Positions 10,601 through 23,900 of a stretch of DNA of 64,000 nucleotides are shown piece after piece. Below the pieces are notes generated by a model. The model was not told where the DNA came from. It ran no database searches and saw only the letters and a list, made by a program, of their open reading frames with translations. The stretch comes from Takifugu bimaculatus (Eukaryota > Chordata > Actinopteri > Tetraodontiformes > Tetraodontidae). The stretch covers positions 6,254,296 through 6,318,295 of the forward strand of contig CP034976.1 of assembly GCA_004026145.2 (NCBI GenBank), read 5' to 3'. How positions within the stretch are numbered: the stretch's first letter is position 1; each line of letters opens with the position of its first letter. Made by a program: the position numbers and the translations under genes.

Positions 10601-11725
10601 TTCAAACCTGTGATCAATTGAAACCACATTAGCTGTGCCTATAAGATGATTTGGAACATCACTTCAATCCCAAAGAACAATGAAAATTGGATAACACACA
10701 TGCTCACTGGGCTCTAACTTAGCTGCAAATCATGTTAAGGTTTTCAGTGCAGCTAAAGTTGAGATTGGTTATTTCTGCTTTAACCGCATCAGGTTGTACC
10801 TCTGAGGGTTTGCCTGTGATGATCTGTGTTAATGCGTGTTCTTATCGCTTTTATATGGCTCAGAGACACACAGACTGGAAAAACAAAGGTGGAGAGGAGC
10901 CAAAATTCTGGAAATAAAAGAGTGTGGTCAGTTGTCTTTTGAAAGGGGCTTGCACCACCTTCGCCTGGCATGTTTTTAAGGAATAGTCTGAGATTTGGTA
11001 GAACCACAGCATAAAGGATCCAGGAGGAAGGACCCAGGACACGAGTCTTCCTCTCCCTGCAGAGGACAGCTCTTAATAATTTAAGCCCAGTTTGGACCTT
11101 ATTGCTTAGGCTGAGTAACAGTTTTGATTAGGGAAACAAACCTCTTGCCATAAATCTCGTAACTGTTGAGAATAAACGATTCCTCTGCTCTTCTTTGTGG
11201 GTCATTCATTCCATCATGTTGGAGACATCACAGGTGGAGAAAATCTCTATCAGACGCCATCATCAGGATCAAGGATGAAGTAAAGGGGGACGCTTGGAAA
11301 GATCCATCTGTTTGGTTGGTTAATAATCCCACAATAAAGCTTTAAAAGTTTTAAAATCTTCCTTGGTTATCAGTTTACTGCACCTATGCCGTCGTTTCGT
11401 TTCAGTCTCGCCAACGTCTTCATACCTCAGCTCTGTAAAATCTCTCTCCGTCTGTTCCCATCCCGCCGCCCGCTCAATCCCGTTCTCCCTCCGTGTCTTT
11501 GCTCGCTCCCCGCAAGGCCTCCTGTGGGTGAGAGGAGTTGAGTGGTCTTGTCTGGGGGCTTGAAGTCGGGGTTAGATTGGGAAGAAGTGGCTGTCACAGT
11601 GTCTGATTAATGACCCTTCGATGGCACGTCCAGCCACATTAGGGCTCCATGTATCTACCAGTGTCCGAACGGGGCGAAGGGCTTTGTTCTGGGAGGAAAT
11701 TGTGTCAGCTGCTCATACCCTTCTG
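7656..11725. other. Non-coding interval with enhancer-like AT-rich blocks
   Basis: No exon is supported. A 12-bp tandem duplication (TCCACTAATGGA twice) sits at 7781-7804, and a perfect octamer ATGCAAAT lies at 8347-8354. The block 10050-10340 is dense in GATTA, TAAT and ATTGAT words on both strands, with long unique AT-rich runs broken by a GC-rich patch (10210-10250). That texture is typical of vertebrate conserved non-coding elements, though conservation cannot be tested here. The frame 8995-9399 has no recognisable domain. Confidence 0.4.
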
Positions 11726-11770
11726 CCAAAGGAGAAGAGAGAAAGAAAGAGAGAAGAAAGAAAGAAAGAA
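11726..11770. repeat. Purine-rich (GAAA/GA)n tract
   Basis: This is an imperfect run of GAGA, GAAA and AGAAAG units, all purine on the plus strand. Confidence 0.9.
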
Positions 11771-14643
11771 ATAGTGTCATAAAAGGGTAGATTAAAGCGC
11801 ACAATGGCGACATTGATTTTTTTTTTTTTCTAAACCAAAAAATTCACATTTGGGAAAACTCATTCCTGGACAATAGAGAGAGATATGATCAGCTTATTTA
11901 GGAAGGATAATATGGAGTCTTCTCTGCGAATGAACTTTGAAAGAAGTAAATTGTAAATATTGATTTCTGAAATGAAGTGTCAATCTCGGTTGAGCCCAGA
12001 TTATTCCCATCATCTGGCTCAACCCCCAGCAAAAGCGTGAATTCAAAACTGCTGACAAAGTGGAGTGTATAGGATTTCTGTTAGGAGCAGTCGGCGGCGC
12101 TTTACTGCCTGGCCGGCCCGAGCCCCCGCCGGTAATGGCTGTTCAATTTTATCAGATAACGGAGGAGATCTCATCAGAGGCGAAAAATGAAATGAACTGT
12201 GACTTCGAATCAGGATCCCTGCTCTTATCCCGGCAAAAATCATCTGCGCGGGGCCCAGGGCTTTCCATTATTTCAGGTCACTTCATTACGGCCCTGCACA
12301 CAGGACCCAATTGCTACAAACAAAGCGGGCCCTTCCTGTCTCACCCAGGGGTCGAATGTGAGGGGCAGTTTGATAGGCTCTTGACGTGTCCAGGGTTATC
12401 CCATTACCACTTAAGAGGGTTGCTGAAAGGCAGCAAATCTCACCCACTTGTTTGTTATCCTTCCTCAACCTTTTGTATCATGAGAGCTTTTATCGCTCAC
12501 CTTATTCCTTCTCCTGGAAAATCGTTCATTTTTTCTTTTTTTTTTAGCCGATTTTGCTGCGTTCGTGCACAGGTGAAGTGCTGGAGACGCTCCAACGTGC
12601 CGATAAACACCCTCTTCTTCCGTGTTTGATGAATTTATTGGAATATAGGTGCTGCCTTTTCTCGGGCATCAGCTTCGCGCCTCCGCGACTTCCACGTGCA
12701 CAGCGGATGAAGTAAGCTGTTATCAGCCAGGAATTTGCAGCGTTCTGAGTAATTACAGTTTTTGTTGCAGCCTCCACAGGCCCGGCATTGATCTCCAGGA
12801 AGAAGGTGGTCGATACACGAGGGGGAGAGAGGCGGCAGGAGGGAGAAAAATGACGTGGGCCGAGCGGGGAGATTAGTAATAGAACGATAAGACGAGCTGA
12901 GGGTATTGAAACAAGGACTGAAGGCGCTCTGAATTCCCTGATTTCTCCGATCACTTCCTCCGTAGGTGGATGCTCGCGTGACCGTTTGCGGGCTGGCGTT
13001 TTCCCTCAGACGACGCAGAGGAGGAGAAAAATCAATGAATAAAAAGAAAGAAGTGATTCACCTGTAATTTAAACGAATATTTCAGGGATTCGTGGGTCCA
13101 AATGAGTGATCAGCCACCACTGGATCCGTGTGCTGACCCGATACTCCGCTACAGTATCACGGTGCGGGGTTTATTTTAGCGTTATTACATGTGCCTAACA
13201 TGCGTCCAGCACGGGCCCAAACCGAAACAAACCGAGCCTGGTGGACTGTTCGTGTCTGACCCCGTGACCTTTCGCTCGAAGCTGTTCGGTTATGAACTTT
13301 CCTGTCATTTTCCCTCCAGTTCATCCTGACATCAACCCATGACTGGGAATAGTCTTCCGGACTGTGAGAGTCTGTGAAAAGAATAGATTCCAATTTAAGA
13401 TCCCGTCAGATCAGACCTGTGGACTGCAGGCTGTTGTATGTCCATGTGGTTCACAGCTGTTCCACCTAAAGAACACCGTGGAGGAGGATGCCTCTTCTTG
13501 AGAGACACGTGCCACGTCCGAGTCCCCGAAGAGGTCAGCCTTCACTTCCTACAATCGGCCTGTGTTGCTCCATCTCCGGAGGACACTTACAAGAAAAAAG
13601 AAATTGGCTTTATTCCCCCTGTTGTCTCGTCCTCTCAGAGAAAGACAAAGTTGACATTAATAGAGAGTGAAAAAAAGAAAGAAAGTGGTGAAACAAAGTT
13701 GAAGCCGTTGGTTACGTTCCAGAGCACAGGCCAATTTAAAAGCCCGAAATGCAGAATTAGGGAGGATTTGATGCGTTTCAAATTGAACGGAGGGGGACAC
13801 CGTCAGCGGCGTCCACACCTTCAGGCATTATTTAAGTAATGTCTTGTGGCACGTTTGAGGCGTCGCTAGCAAGGGCGCAGAGATGAGGGATTTAGGCGGA
13901 CGCCGCTGCAGTTTTATCTTTTCTTTGATGTGCAACTTCACCGCCCCAGGGAGGAGGAGGGGGGGGGGACAACAAGCAGATTCGGATCATAAAGAGAATG
14001 AGTATTTGAGCTATCTGGATATTCACCTTAAACATCTAAATCAGGCTACTCTCGGCGGACCTGGTGTGCTCCTTATCGAGACACCGGCCGTGCCAGATAA
14101 GTTGATTTGCTTAAGGAACAGAGGAGATATTAACAGCACTTGACTACGGCAGTGGCCCCCTTCTGTTGTTGGCATTAAACCCATCCAGCACTTCATTATA
14201 CCTCCACTCTCTGGAGAGTCCCTGCATCCACTCTCTCTTTATCTCCTCCTCTCTCCCCTCTTTCCCTGTCCCGCTCTCCATCCCGTGATACCGGCGTCCC
14301 GGCAGCAGCAGCAGCAGACGGGAGGCATCATCAACATGCGCGCCGCGGCGGTGTCATGCAGATAGCCGCGGCGTTGGGAACGGCGGGGACAGAGATCGAT
14401 ACTGTGGCGGGGGCTTGTATGTTTACCCCGAATCCTGATGAGGAATGTTGCCATCATAATAGAGGGGATCATTTAATGCTGACACTCCACTCACACGTGT
14501 GATGAACGGCCCGTCGCATGGGGGGGAGGGGCTTCTGCATGCTCGCCAATATTCATTTCAAACTTCGCGAAGTCGGAATAAAGCAAGGAAAGGGCGAGAA
14601 GACCGTTGTGATGCTTGGAATGGGAAATTTTAGAAGCTAGTGT
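11771..14643. other. Non-coding interval; long chance frames, possible conserved block at 12.06-12.48 kb
   Basis: The longest frame not made of simple repeat (12060-12629, plus, 189 codons) lies here, but its translation has no domain, no repeat structure and no biased composition, and shorter opposite-strand frames overlap it. The underlying DNA (12130-12480) is unique and moderately AT-rich with GATAA and TAATG words, so a regulatory element is a better guess than an exon. GC rises near 14270-14400 (CAGCAG and CGCGGCGG words). No gene is called. Confidence 0.35.
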
Positions 14644-15109
14644 CATCCATCCACCCATCCACCCATCCATCCATGCATCCATCATCCATCCATCCATCCA
14701 TCCATCCATCCATCCATCCATCCATCCATCCATCCATCCACCCACCCACCCATCCATCCATCCATCCATCCACCCACCCATCCACCCATCCATCCATCCA
14801 TCCATCCATCCATCCATCCATCCATCCATCCATCCATCCATCCATCCATCCATCCATCGACCCACCCACTCATCCATCCACCCACCCACCCATCCATCCA
14901 TCCATCCATCCATCCATCCATCCATCCATCCATCCATCCATCCATCCATCCATCCATCCATCCACCCACCCACCCATCCATCCATCCATCCATCCACCCA
15001 CCCACTCATCCATCCACCCACCCACCCACCCACCCATCCATCCACCCACCCACCCATCCATCCATCCATCCATCCATCCATCCATCCATCCATCCATCCA
15101 TCCATCATC
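14644..15109. repeat. 466-bp (TCCA)n array with interspersed (CCCA)n
   Basis: About 116 tetranucleotide units run without a break. Most are TCCA; blocks of ACCC units recur at about 14652-14664, 14739-14750, 14772-14784, 14859-14891, 14963-14975 and 14995-15053, giving a patchy higher-order pattern. Several open frames ([16 protein letters not shown]) come from this array and are artefacts. Such arrays often grow from the GGAT tails of fish SINEs on the opposite strand, but I see no SINE body flanking this one. Confidence 0.98.
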
Positions 15110-18100
15110 ACTGCATGCCTTTAATAACCCCCAACAGCAGCATTCTAGAGACACTTTTTGAACGTCCCCTGGGGGGGCAGTAAATCAGCAGACGGAGTGG
15201 GTGAGCCCGATAAGCATCTCGAGCTCATAAAGTACACTAGGGTGGCACTAATAATGATTTAATATTCCTTCCGCTGGAGTATCCTGCCATTAAATAGCTT
15301 TTGGCAGAGATATTTCCTCTCATGACTCCCTAAAAATGCTCCTGAAACTCAACATTCACCATTCCTGTGAATGGCAGCTGATGATTTAAGGTATCCGTGG
15401 CGATAATGGATGCCTTATCATCTTCACTGGTGCCGTATGATCTGGGTTATACTGTTGCGCTGTGCAGGATGACAGCCCCCCCACTCAGGCCCCACATTCA
15501 TCCATTTACAGTACCTTCACGTTCAGATGCTTTTGATACTCAAAACTGTTTGTGGCTCACACTGGGACGTTGTGTACAGCAACTTAAATTGATTTGATTC
15601 CTAACTCTCTTATCTATAAATGTTTAGGAACAGATTAGGTTCCGTTTTTATGATTTATTACTTTAACGCCATAAAGTCTCTTGTTGACACAAAAGCCAAG
15701 AACTCACTTCCTTCTTATCCAGCGGCGGGCTATCTCAGAGGCCACTGCGGCCCGGCCTTCCCTTTACGCCGCTCAAAAAAAGGCATTTTGATTCTGTTGA
15801 CAGAGCTTGTGGAGGGAAATAATGGAAAAGATAAAAACTCCAATTATAATCCCCCCCCTCCCTTTTGCTGGCAAAGCTTTGCCTCTATGACAGATTGTAT
15901 GATAAATGACACATTTCCAAGTCGGTTGTCGAAGATGGGAAGATTCCTTTAGCGGCAAATAAACCAGGCTGACCTTTTTTTTATTTTCCCTGTCCGAGAT
16001 GCTTTGTTTACAGACGCAGCCTCCCTTTTTGATGTGGGGGCTGATATAAAGTGATGGCAGGAAGTGGCGCACCCCCAGATATTGCCTCTCTCTTAACATT
16101 CTAAATGTTACATTATCTCGCAGCCATCGAGCGGCGTTTGTCGGTACAGAATCGACGTTTTCCTGCCAACCGCTAACTCCTCTGCTTCAGATTTGTGTCC
16201 GTCCTTTCTGCTGTAACCGAAAGGCTAATGTAGCTAAGCTGGAATGGACTAATGCAGCCATCTGACCTTGGGTGGCTTATTTGCTCCAGTGAGACAGCCT
16301 AAATATTTACCTGTCATTGTTGATGATGCTCCAGGCTTCAATGCCCTTAATGGTTTTGATGGAGGAGCAGGGCTTTGCAGCACCGAGGTGATGGGATTGC
16401 AAAATTAAGAGCGGTGAATTGGGCTGTATATTTGGGGACACTGCAGGCTTAATTCTATGTCTTATAATACAACCGCCTTAATCTGTAAGAGACCGGAGCA
16501 AGATGGAGGAGCAGCGGGGAATTGCAATGGAAAACACGGCGTCAAGTGCTGGAGTTTAACCTTGACAAGGTCTGGAGTGGAATGTAGGCGCCCTCCTCCC
16601 AGCGGATCGGAGCACCCAAACAGCATGCTGAGCTCACCCCATCAGAGAATTAATATCAGTTGTCCTGTGGAGATCCAGACCTTCAATGTAAACGGATCTC
16701 ATTACTGTTGACTTTATTTACGTGTTCGATCCTGGACGACAAGGGTTCGAGCTGAAAACATTTGGGATAACCATAAAATCCCAATGCTTAAATCAAATAA
16801 CAGACATACTGTGGTGCCAGTGATGGTGTTAGGGTTCCCCATCGGTGATGCCGCAGACTCTCAGTGGCCCTCTGGTGGTGGGCTGCAGTAAAGGTCACAA
16901 GCTCCATCCCTCGTGTCTCCTGTGGGAGTTGAGCCAAACTTGGCCTGAATGATATATCTTAGCAGGCGAGTATTTCCCAGTTTACTAAGGAGAACTTTAT
17001 AACACTCAACTCAAAGAAGTTTGGATGCCAAAGCCAGATGAATTACAACCAGTTTTTTCGCTTCAAAAATGTACAAACAGTCGCGTGCAATTAGTGGTTT
17101 TACTACATTTCATAAGCGGATGCTAAACATTAGCATGGAAGGAAGAATGTGGTATTTGAAACTTGTTGTCAGGACCCAGACTTGGACTGTCCAGACCCAC
17201 CTGTTCCCAACGGTTTCCCTGAAACTCCCTTTTAACATCAAAAAACCTTGAGCAGGGAGCGGGGCCGCGGAGGGGACCCCTCCTCGTTGGCACCAGAATC
17301 ACAGGGAGCCGCCTTCCATACTGAGCTGAACAGTCGCTTTGCTGATCTGTAGCGGGGAGTCAGAGAGGAAACGTTCCTCAGCTCTTAACAAAACTCCTCC
17401 TCCTCCTCCTCCTCCTGCTTTTGCTCGACCCTCAGCTGGCTCTGAAGCGAAGCCCGCCGCTTTTGAGTCTCATAGCCACGCACCAGAGGGATTGCTGATC
17501 CCCATTTCAGATAACAGCCCTTCAATCTCTTATCATTTACAGCTGTCCACTGGTAAACAACAAAACAAAACAAAAATGATAGAAACAGATGAAAGCGGAC
17601 CGGCCAGTCAAAGTCCCTCAGAGGTCTCCCTGCCGCCACGCCACCGCTGACCCCCCGACGGCGATAGCCATCGAAATCATAACCGCTCGCGCCGCCGTCA
17701 CTCCCTTTTTCTTTGCATCTGAAGTTTTCAATTTCAACATTGATTTGTTTCAGGGGCCGTTTATCTTTGCAACAAAGAAGGCGGGTGAAAGCTGAGGCTC
17801 TTTTCATTAAACTTTTGATTGCTCCTCAAGCCAAAGCTGCTTCCTGGAGGAGGCAGAGAGATAGAAAAGTGAGGACAAAACTGCCCTCGAACAGCCGTCG
17901 CTGCACCACCGCACCAGGTAGAACCGGCCACCGTGGCCCTCATCCAGATGCGTGGCACAACATGGGCCATTCAGTGTACCATCTGGCTAATATAATAAGG
18001 CAAAGTAATGCATTTTCAACCCTCCCTAATTGGCCAAGTCATTTCATTATTATAAATATTAGGTATCTGTAATGGGGAACACTAATTCCTTTGACTAGAC

Positions 18101-18564
18101 TAAAGATTCCCGCTTTCGAATAAGCATGCTAATCTAATTAGAAAGCTAGCGGAGCTGAACGACTACATTTTCTCATACTTAGCATTGGAGGGCCGGGGCT
18201 TTGTGGAGCAGATGTGCTGTGAAATTAATTTCCTCTGGTGTAACCGGAGACGCGCTTCTCCCTGCCTCTGTTATGAAATTTCCATTTCACAGATGATAAC
18301 CTATTATCACTTTATTCAAGGGAAACATGTTAATGGCCGGGAGGAAGACTGAATTATTCATATTTGCTCATTTCTATTCTGCGGCGCGGCCCTGCTCTTT
18401 TCATGCACTGAGAGAGGGCTAATGTAAACATGACCAGAATCCTTGTAAATTGGCTTGTAAAGGAGGCTGTTAGCATAGTGCCTGGGGACTGATGCTAGAC
18501 AAGGATAACAGCTGATATCTGTAAAGTACAGGCTGGGCATGCGTAGGTGAGAAGACAAGAAGCA
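15110..18564. other. Non-coding interval with enhancer-like blocks
   Basis: No exon is supported. The segments about 16200-16720 and 17960-18360 are unique, moderately AT-rich and contain clustered TAAT, ATTAG and GCTAAT words. A CTCF-like motif at 16867-16878 is listed separately. A short CTC-repeat at 17397-17416 explains the polyproline and glutamate frames. Confidence 0.4.
16867..16878 (-). promoter_or_regulatory. CTCF-like motif (minus orientation)
   Basis: The minus strand reads CCACCAGAGGGC, matching all 12 core positions of the vertebrate CTCF consensus CCASYAGRKGGC. It is a motif match only, and occupancy is unknown. Confidence 0.5.
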
Positions 18565-18566
18565 GT

Positions 18567-18599
<33 letters not shown>

Positions 18600-18617
18600 G
18601 GGGGGGGGGGGGGTGGT
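18565..18617. repeat. (GT)n followed by a G-run
   Basis: A GT repeat (18565-18598, one GA break) runs into about 15 consecutive G and then GGTGG. The combination may form Z-DNA or G-quadruplex structures and is prone to sequencing error. Confidence 0.95.
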
Positions 18618-20549
18618 GGCACAGACATTGGGTGAATGAAAGAGTTTGTGTGCATCTGTTGAAATGTGCGTCAACTATGTAAACATTGATGCTAGCAGCC
18701 AGTAATGGGAGCTAATTGAACCAGGAATCAGTTACCTCCGCTGCAATGTTGCATACATGAGGAATTTCAGGTAATGTGAGTGTTAAAAAACAAATGTTCC
18801 ACGTTTACACCTTTTATTATCCAATAAAATCAAATCTCAGAACCGTTCTTAAAAGAAGCACGTTCCCGTACCACAGTACAATGGCAGCGTATGTATTTTC
18901 CTCCATCTGTGCTGCACGACTCAAAGCGTTTCATCACGGCAGCACAGGAAGCGGCTCATTCACAACTCATTAGCCGTCCCGTCCCAGTGACGTAGCCACC
19001 GTTCATTCACCAAAAAGCAGACACCCCCACAGGATTTGGGAGTTTTCTCTGTGTGGTTGAACATAAAGCGCGCCGATAAGCCTAATGTGTGTTTATCTGT
19101 CTGTGTATTTCCGTTTCCTTGAATGTAAAAGTAGAACCACATGGTCGCTGGACCTTTAAAGTTTAGGTTAATTGAAACATTTCACCCGTGCACGTGAGGC
19201 TGTGCAGCAGCTCCACCAGAATGTTTTTTGCTGGCGTCAATCGCACGTTTCCCCAACGATTTGTGACTTACACCTGTAGCATGGTAGATATACAGGCAGT
19301 AATAACACAGCGTTACATAACATGGAAGGTCGCTTTATGATCAAACCCCTTTGGCTTTGATCTTTCAGCCCCTCCAGGGGGAACATCACCAAAATCAACA
19401 TTTCCTAGAAATTCAAAATCTGTTCACAACTTATGAGTTATTCTGATAACATGCACTCAAACTGGCAGCGGCCACATGACCTCGGAGGCAATTATAGAAA
19501 ACTCTGACAGAACTTTTGCAGAATCCACTTTCCCTGATGGGAGCGGGCATTACGTCTTCTGCCTTTCACTCCAGACCATTTTATGAGAGAAATTAAGGGC
19601 AGAATAAAGCTGGACGTCTCCAGAACTTTAAATTAAGGTCCGTTCTTACTTTTACAGCCAATAATAGGATTATAATTTGAGCTCAACTGTCTGCGGCCCT
19701 GATAGGGATCATTGAGGATGTCGTTCGGATCCATCTTTGCTCTGCTTTACATAATTCCCCCTGTGGCGTCACCAGTATTGATGAACTTTGATCCTCAAGA
19801 TGGTCTTGAAAACAAACAAAACAGTGCAGCATTGAAAACTACAGCCTAAGAATAATTTAGTTCACGATCTCGGTGATTAGATTCCAGATGCAAAGTAGAA
19901 ATAAATCAGTTTTCATAGCAGCTTAATATGCATGAGAACAAATGAAACGTATTGACAGCGTGGCCACTAGGGGGCAGTAGAGTATATTCTAATTGCTGAT
20001 ATGCAGATTGCAGCGTCACACACCGAAGCAGGCGCGAGGCCGTTTGAATAACGTGATAATATACTTTAATAACAATCTGAACATTTCAAGAATGGCTGAT
20101 AAGCATTCTTCTTCAGATATGCTGAATAACAATATGGGGGGATTCAAACTTATTTTGAAAAGACACATCACCTGTCCAAGATTCATGCTCTAAAATAATA
20201 CAATAACCTCGACAACACGGGATGAAAGTGAAAAAAAAAACAACCTAATAAAGTGGTTCTCTGACCGCAATCTTTCTTTGAGCACCTCTCTATTATGCCG
20301 CTGCTTAACGCAATCCATAGCAATCCAAATCCTTATCAATATCAATTTACTCATATCAATAAAGATCAGGCTCCCTCTGGATCGGCTCTCGCTGGCATCT
20401 GTCTGACATTGCAACCCCCCCTCATCACCCAGACATACCCCCCCCCCCCCCTCACACACAGCACTTGACTTTGGCGTCAATAAGGCTGACCGTCTTTGTG
20501 AAAGTATCGACAGTTATCAAAAAATGCCCTTGATGTAATTTCATGCCTG
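18618..20549. other. Non-coding interval
   Basis: This is unique AT-rich sequence without exon signatures. It contains a strong CTCF-like motif (listed separately) and a C14 run followed by CA units at 20438-20460. Confidence 0.4.
19964..19977 (+). promoter_or_regulatory. Strong CTCF-like motif (plus orientation)
   Basis: CCACTAGGGGGCAG matches the full CTCF consensus CCASYAGRKGGCRS without mismatch. It lies about 3.1 kb from the minus-oriented motif at 16867, and the two point away from each other. Confidence 0.6.
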
Positions 20550-20960
20550 TCGACGCTCGCGCGCCATATGCTAAGGATTATGGGAAAGGTGGCCTGATTC
20601 GCGCAGGCTGTGGGTCTCTGGTCACTTTATGGGAACCTTTAATGGCCCCTCGCCGCCTGTGCTGGGCTCAGAATTGTCCACTGGGGCGGGGGAAGAAGCC
20701 CCAGCCAGGGGATCCCGCCCCTCCCACGTGCGACGTGAACTTGTGCCGCAGCACATGTCGCGTCTCTGTGTTTTTACTGTCAAGACGCGGGTTTACAGCT
20801 TCAGAGGGCGGCGGGCGGTGGGAGGAGGTGGTTGCGGGCGGGGTTGGGGGGCGTTTTCTGCCGTTTGTCTTTCCTTCACAGCGTCACTGAGGCTGGAGAT
20901 TATTCGGACAAACGGGATCAGTAATTGTCCCCCCGCGTCAGGACTTCCTGTCTCCGTCGT
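20550..20960. other. GC-rich, CpG-containing block with G-quadruplex-prone stretch
   Basis: Sharply GC-richer than its neighbours, this block has many CpG dinucleotides (GTCGACGCTCGCGCG at about 20550, CACGTGCGACGTG at about 20727) and a run of closely spaced G triplets at 20808-20851. It could be a small CpG island or orphan promoter. Several overlapping open frames (20543-20985) follow from the GC content, and none has a recognisable domain. Confidence 0.45.
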
Positions 20961-23900
20961 CGTCACTGCATCCTCCATAATATGATGTGGAATTTAGCTC
21001 AGAGCGTCTCCACAAACCCAGTCATGCCCCTCTGTGTGTTGATCAACGTGCTTCTTGCATGTTTGCATCCTTTTGTTGCCTTCACTTTAATCAACCCCCC
21101 CCCCCTTTCCGACATCGCCTTGTTTTTCTGCTGCCGACGGTGACGCCGAGGCGCCTCGCCAGTTTTGTAAGCATGTGCACATCCTGATCTCTCATAATAT
21201 TAGTTAAAATCAATGTGCTGCTTTTTTAATTATTGCTCATGGTACAAAGCAGGCAAGGCTCATTTAAGGGGGGATCGATATGGGAGAGCGATTGGTGGAC
21301 GGTGGAGCTGTACATCAGGCGGCTTGATGTGAAAATCATTGAGGCCTGTGCAGGCTGCGGCTCGTGCTGATCATCCTGGTTAGCCCCCCAGCTGGCTGCA
21401 GGGCCTGGGTAATGGGTGAACCCTCCGTGAACCAGCATCCTTACCCTCCCCAGGACCCCTCAGAGCAGCGCAGTCTCACGCCGGCCCAGCAGCTATGAAG
21501 CCCTGCAATAATGCTCAAAAAAGCCCATTTCTACGTATGGGTCTGGATTTTTCTTGGATTTTTTTTTGCCGCGTTCCCTCTCTTTCTGTCCTGTTTCTCA
21601 TCTCCAGATTCAGCCGAGCATTGTTCCTGCACGTGCACTTCCATTATCTGTGCGATCGGTCCCCCCTGACCGCGACCAGGCCTGACTGCAGGCTCGTGCT
21701 ACGCTGCTCCGTGGACTTTAAAGAGGTTAATAACTTGGGCCTGCGGACATTATTTAAGGGTGGCCGGAGGAAATGTAACGCTCCTCTGTTTCTGTTGCTT
21801 CAGATCCACCTCTGACACCCCTCTGGAATCGTCTCCTTCTCCCTCCCTCTCCCTCGCCACTCTGCTACCTCCTCGGTTTTAGGGAGAGGCCTGATCCGGA
21901 TCTCCTCCATCATGCAGTTTGTCCCTTCCGGCCCCAAACGGATACAAATGACGTTAATCTAGGGAAGTGTGAACGGCAGCGTTTCACGGCCGGCTGCTGT
22001 TATTTGTCACCATTTCTGTCTCTAAAATGGCTCCTTTCTGCACAAAGATACAAAAAAAAAGTTAAAAGCCCAACTAATTGAAATTGGCGTTAGTTACAGG
22101 TAGCTAGCGGATGATTTATACAGGCACTAAGATACCAGTATCGGGGTATCAATCCCTATAAACACACCCAATATTCAATGAGTACATTCAGCTTTCCCAA
22201 ATGGACGAAACACAAAAACTAGGCCCTCCTGTTCATTTCCTTACTCTTTGTATTTGGAATAACGACACTAAAGGGCAGTTTGTACATTAAAAGTTCTGAC
22301 GTATGACAAAGTCCAAATGTATTTTCCTACGAAATGCGCATAAGTGAGGCTTAAAATGCATCTTGTCATTAGTTAAACTCCCCAATTAATCAATGGCTTG
22401 CTTTTTGACAAGCTCCCAGCAAATATTATGTCCAATTAGAATGTAATACTGGTCGGACCCGGTGACCCGGTGGCCTCCTGAAACGCTAATGTAATGGTTG
22501 TTTCACATTCGGCCGCTCGTTTCAGACGGCAGCTGTATATCATCTGCGTCGTTCGCGTGCTTGCATGCGCGCGACGCTCACGCTGGAGGCAGATGGCTGC
22601 GCGGGGGTGGGGGGGCATCAGTCATTCGCCCATAGGAGCAGTTCATTTACTAATTAAAATCTTTAAAAAGAGAGCAACATCGACTGGGCACTAAATTCTT
22701 AATCGCGGGTTTTGACCAGCGACTGACAATAAAATCTACGTGGAGATATCAATCAGGGCCACGCAAATAGCTTTTATGAAGCGGCCTCTTTCGCCTGATC
22801 ACCAAGGTCATTTATTTTGCTTTTAATTCCCCTCCTCTTAGCTACAACGTACTCAATCATTCAGATTGGGCGGCGGATGCCTCCCTTCATCTCTCCCTCC
22901 CATGATGACAAGGTACATCAGATAAAAAAGTGGATATATCAATAAATTACATGCGTACTTAATCCTGCACCCATGTCAGCATTGACGCCTGTCAATTTCA
23001 AAGCGTCCGTGCACTTTATGCTAATGAAAGGAGGCGGGGTGGGGGTGTGTGAGTGTGTGAGTAGGGGGGTGTTTGTCGGTTCCTTGGGCCAGATTTAGCA
23101 TGAAACTGATGCCTTTGGTTGTGCAGCGGGATTAATGTGAAGGACAACAGAGTTCATCTAAATATAGAGGCCTTCAGAGATCCTGGGTTTGTGTCACAGA
23201 GTGAGCTCACACACGTGGGCGAAAATCAACGCCCAAAGCAACCTGATGGAAGCTGACACAGACTTAAGGGTTTACAAGCATATTTACGTACGCTCTTCCG
23301 TTACGGCCTAAACTTTACGCCTTTTTGGAGTGATTATTAATTACTGCCACACACTTTACAAGACCTCTGAGACATGCAGTTACTGCACATATGTTTGTAT
23401 CCGAATGTGGAGGGGAAAACAGATTTCTATAAAAAGTTTACTTTAACGCTTCTTCATCCGCTTCCTCATCAGCACCCCGAGCCAGTTGAGCGTGGCGTAA
23501 TGAGTTATGGAGTTTGAGCATATACTTATAATTATGATATTATATTATTATATCGATTGGAGATATTGGAAGTTCTTATCGTGCACCATGTGGAAAAGAT
23601 AAGCCTAAACAATAACTTCCTTTCAGGATGAGCATTACCAGCCAAAGTGGTGCGTGTCCTCACACCTATATGGAAAATTGATACTTTTTTATTCACACGG
23701 GCTCCGCAGCGGCGACATTTTCCCCAAACAAACACCTCCCGCTTCAGCAGTCTGCCACCGTCCGTCCTCCCCTGCTGCAGATGCGAGGCGTGAAAACGCT
23801 GCTTTCATCCAGATTGAGTCAGGTTTCCCTTTGACGGGGGGAATGTAAATGTGTCATTTACACCTGTCTTGTCTTTTATCATGATAAAGCAGTTCATACC

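Noticed and set aside
12596..12612. 17-bp exact match to 63229-63245 (CGTGCCGATAAACACCC)
   Set aside because: One 17-bp coincidence is not improbable among all pairs in 64 kb; flanks show no similarity.
12060..12629. 189-codon plus-strand frame, the longest not made of simple repeat
   Set aside because: It has no recognisable domain or splice structure, and composition matches conceptual translation of non-coding DNA; a run of this length is plausible by chance in 64 kb read in six frames.
14491..15161. Several 90-206 codon frames ([16 protein letters not shown])
   Set aside because: They are translations of the TCCA tetranucleotide array, which stays open in several frames and on both strands.
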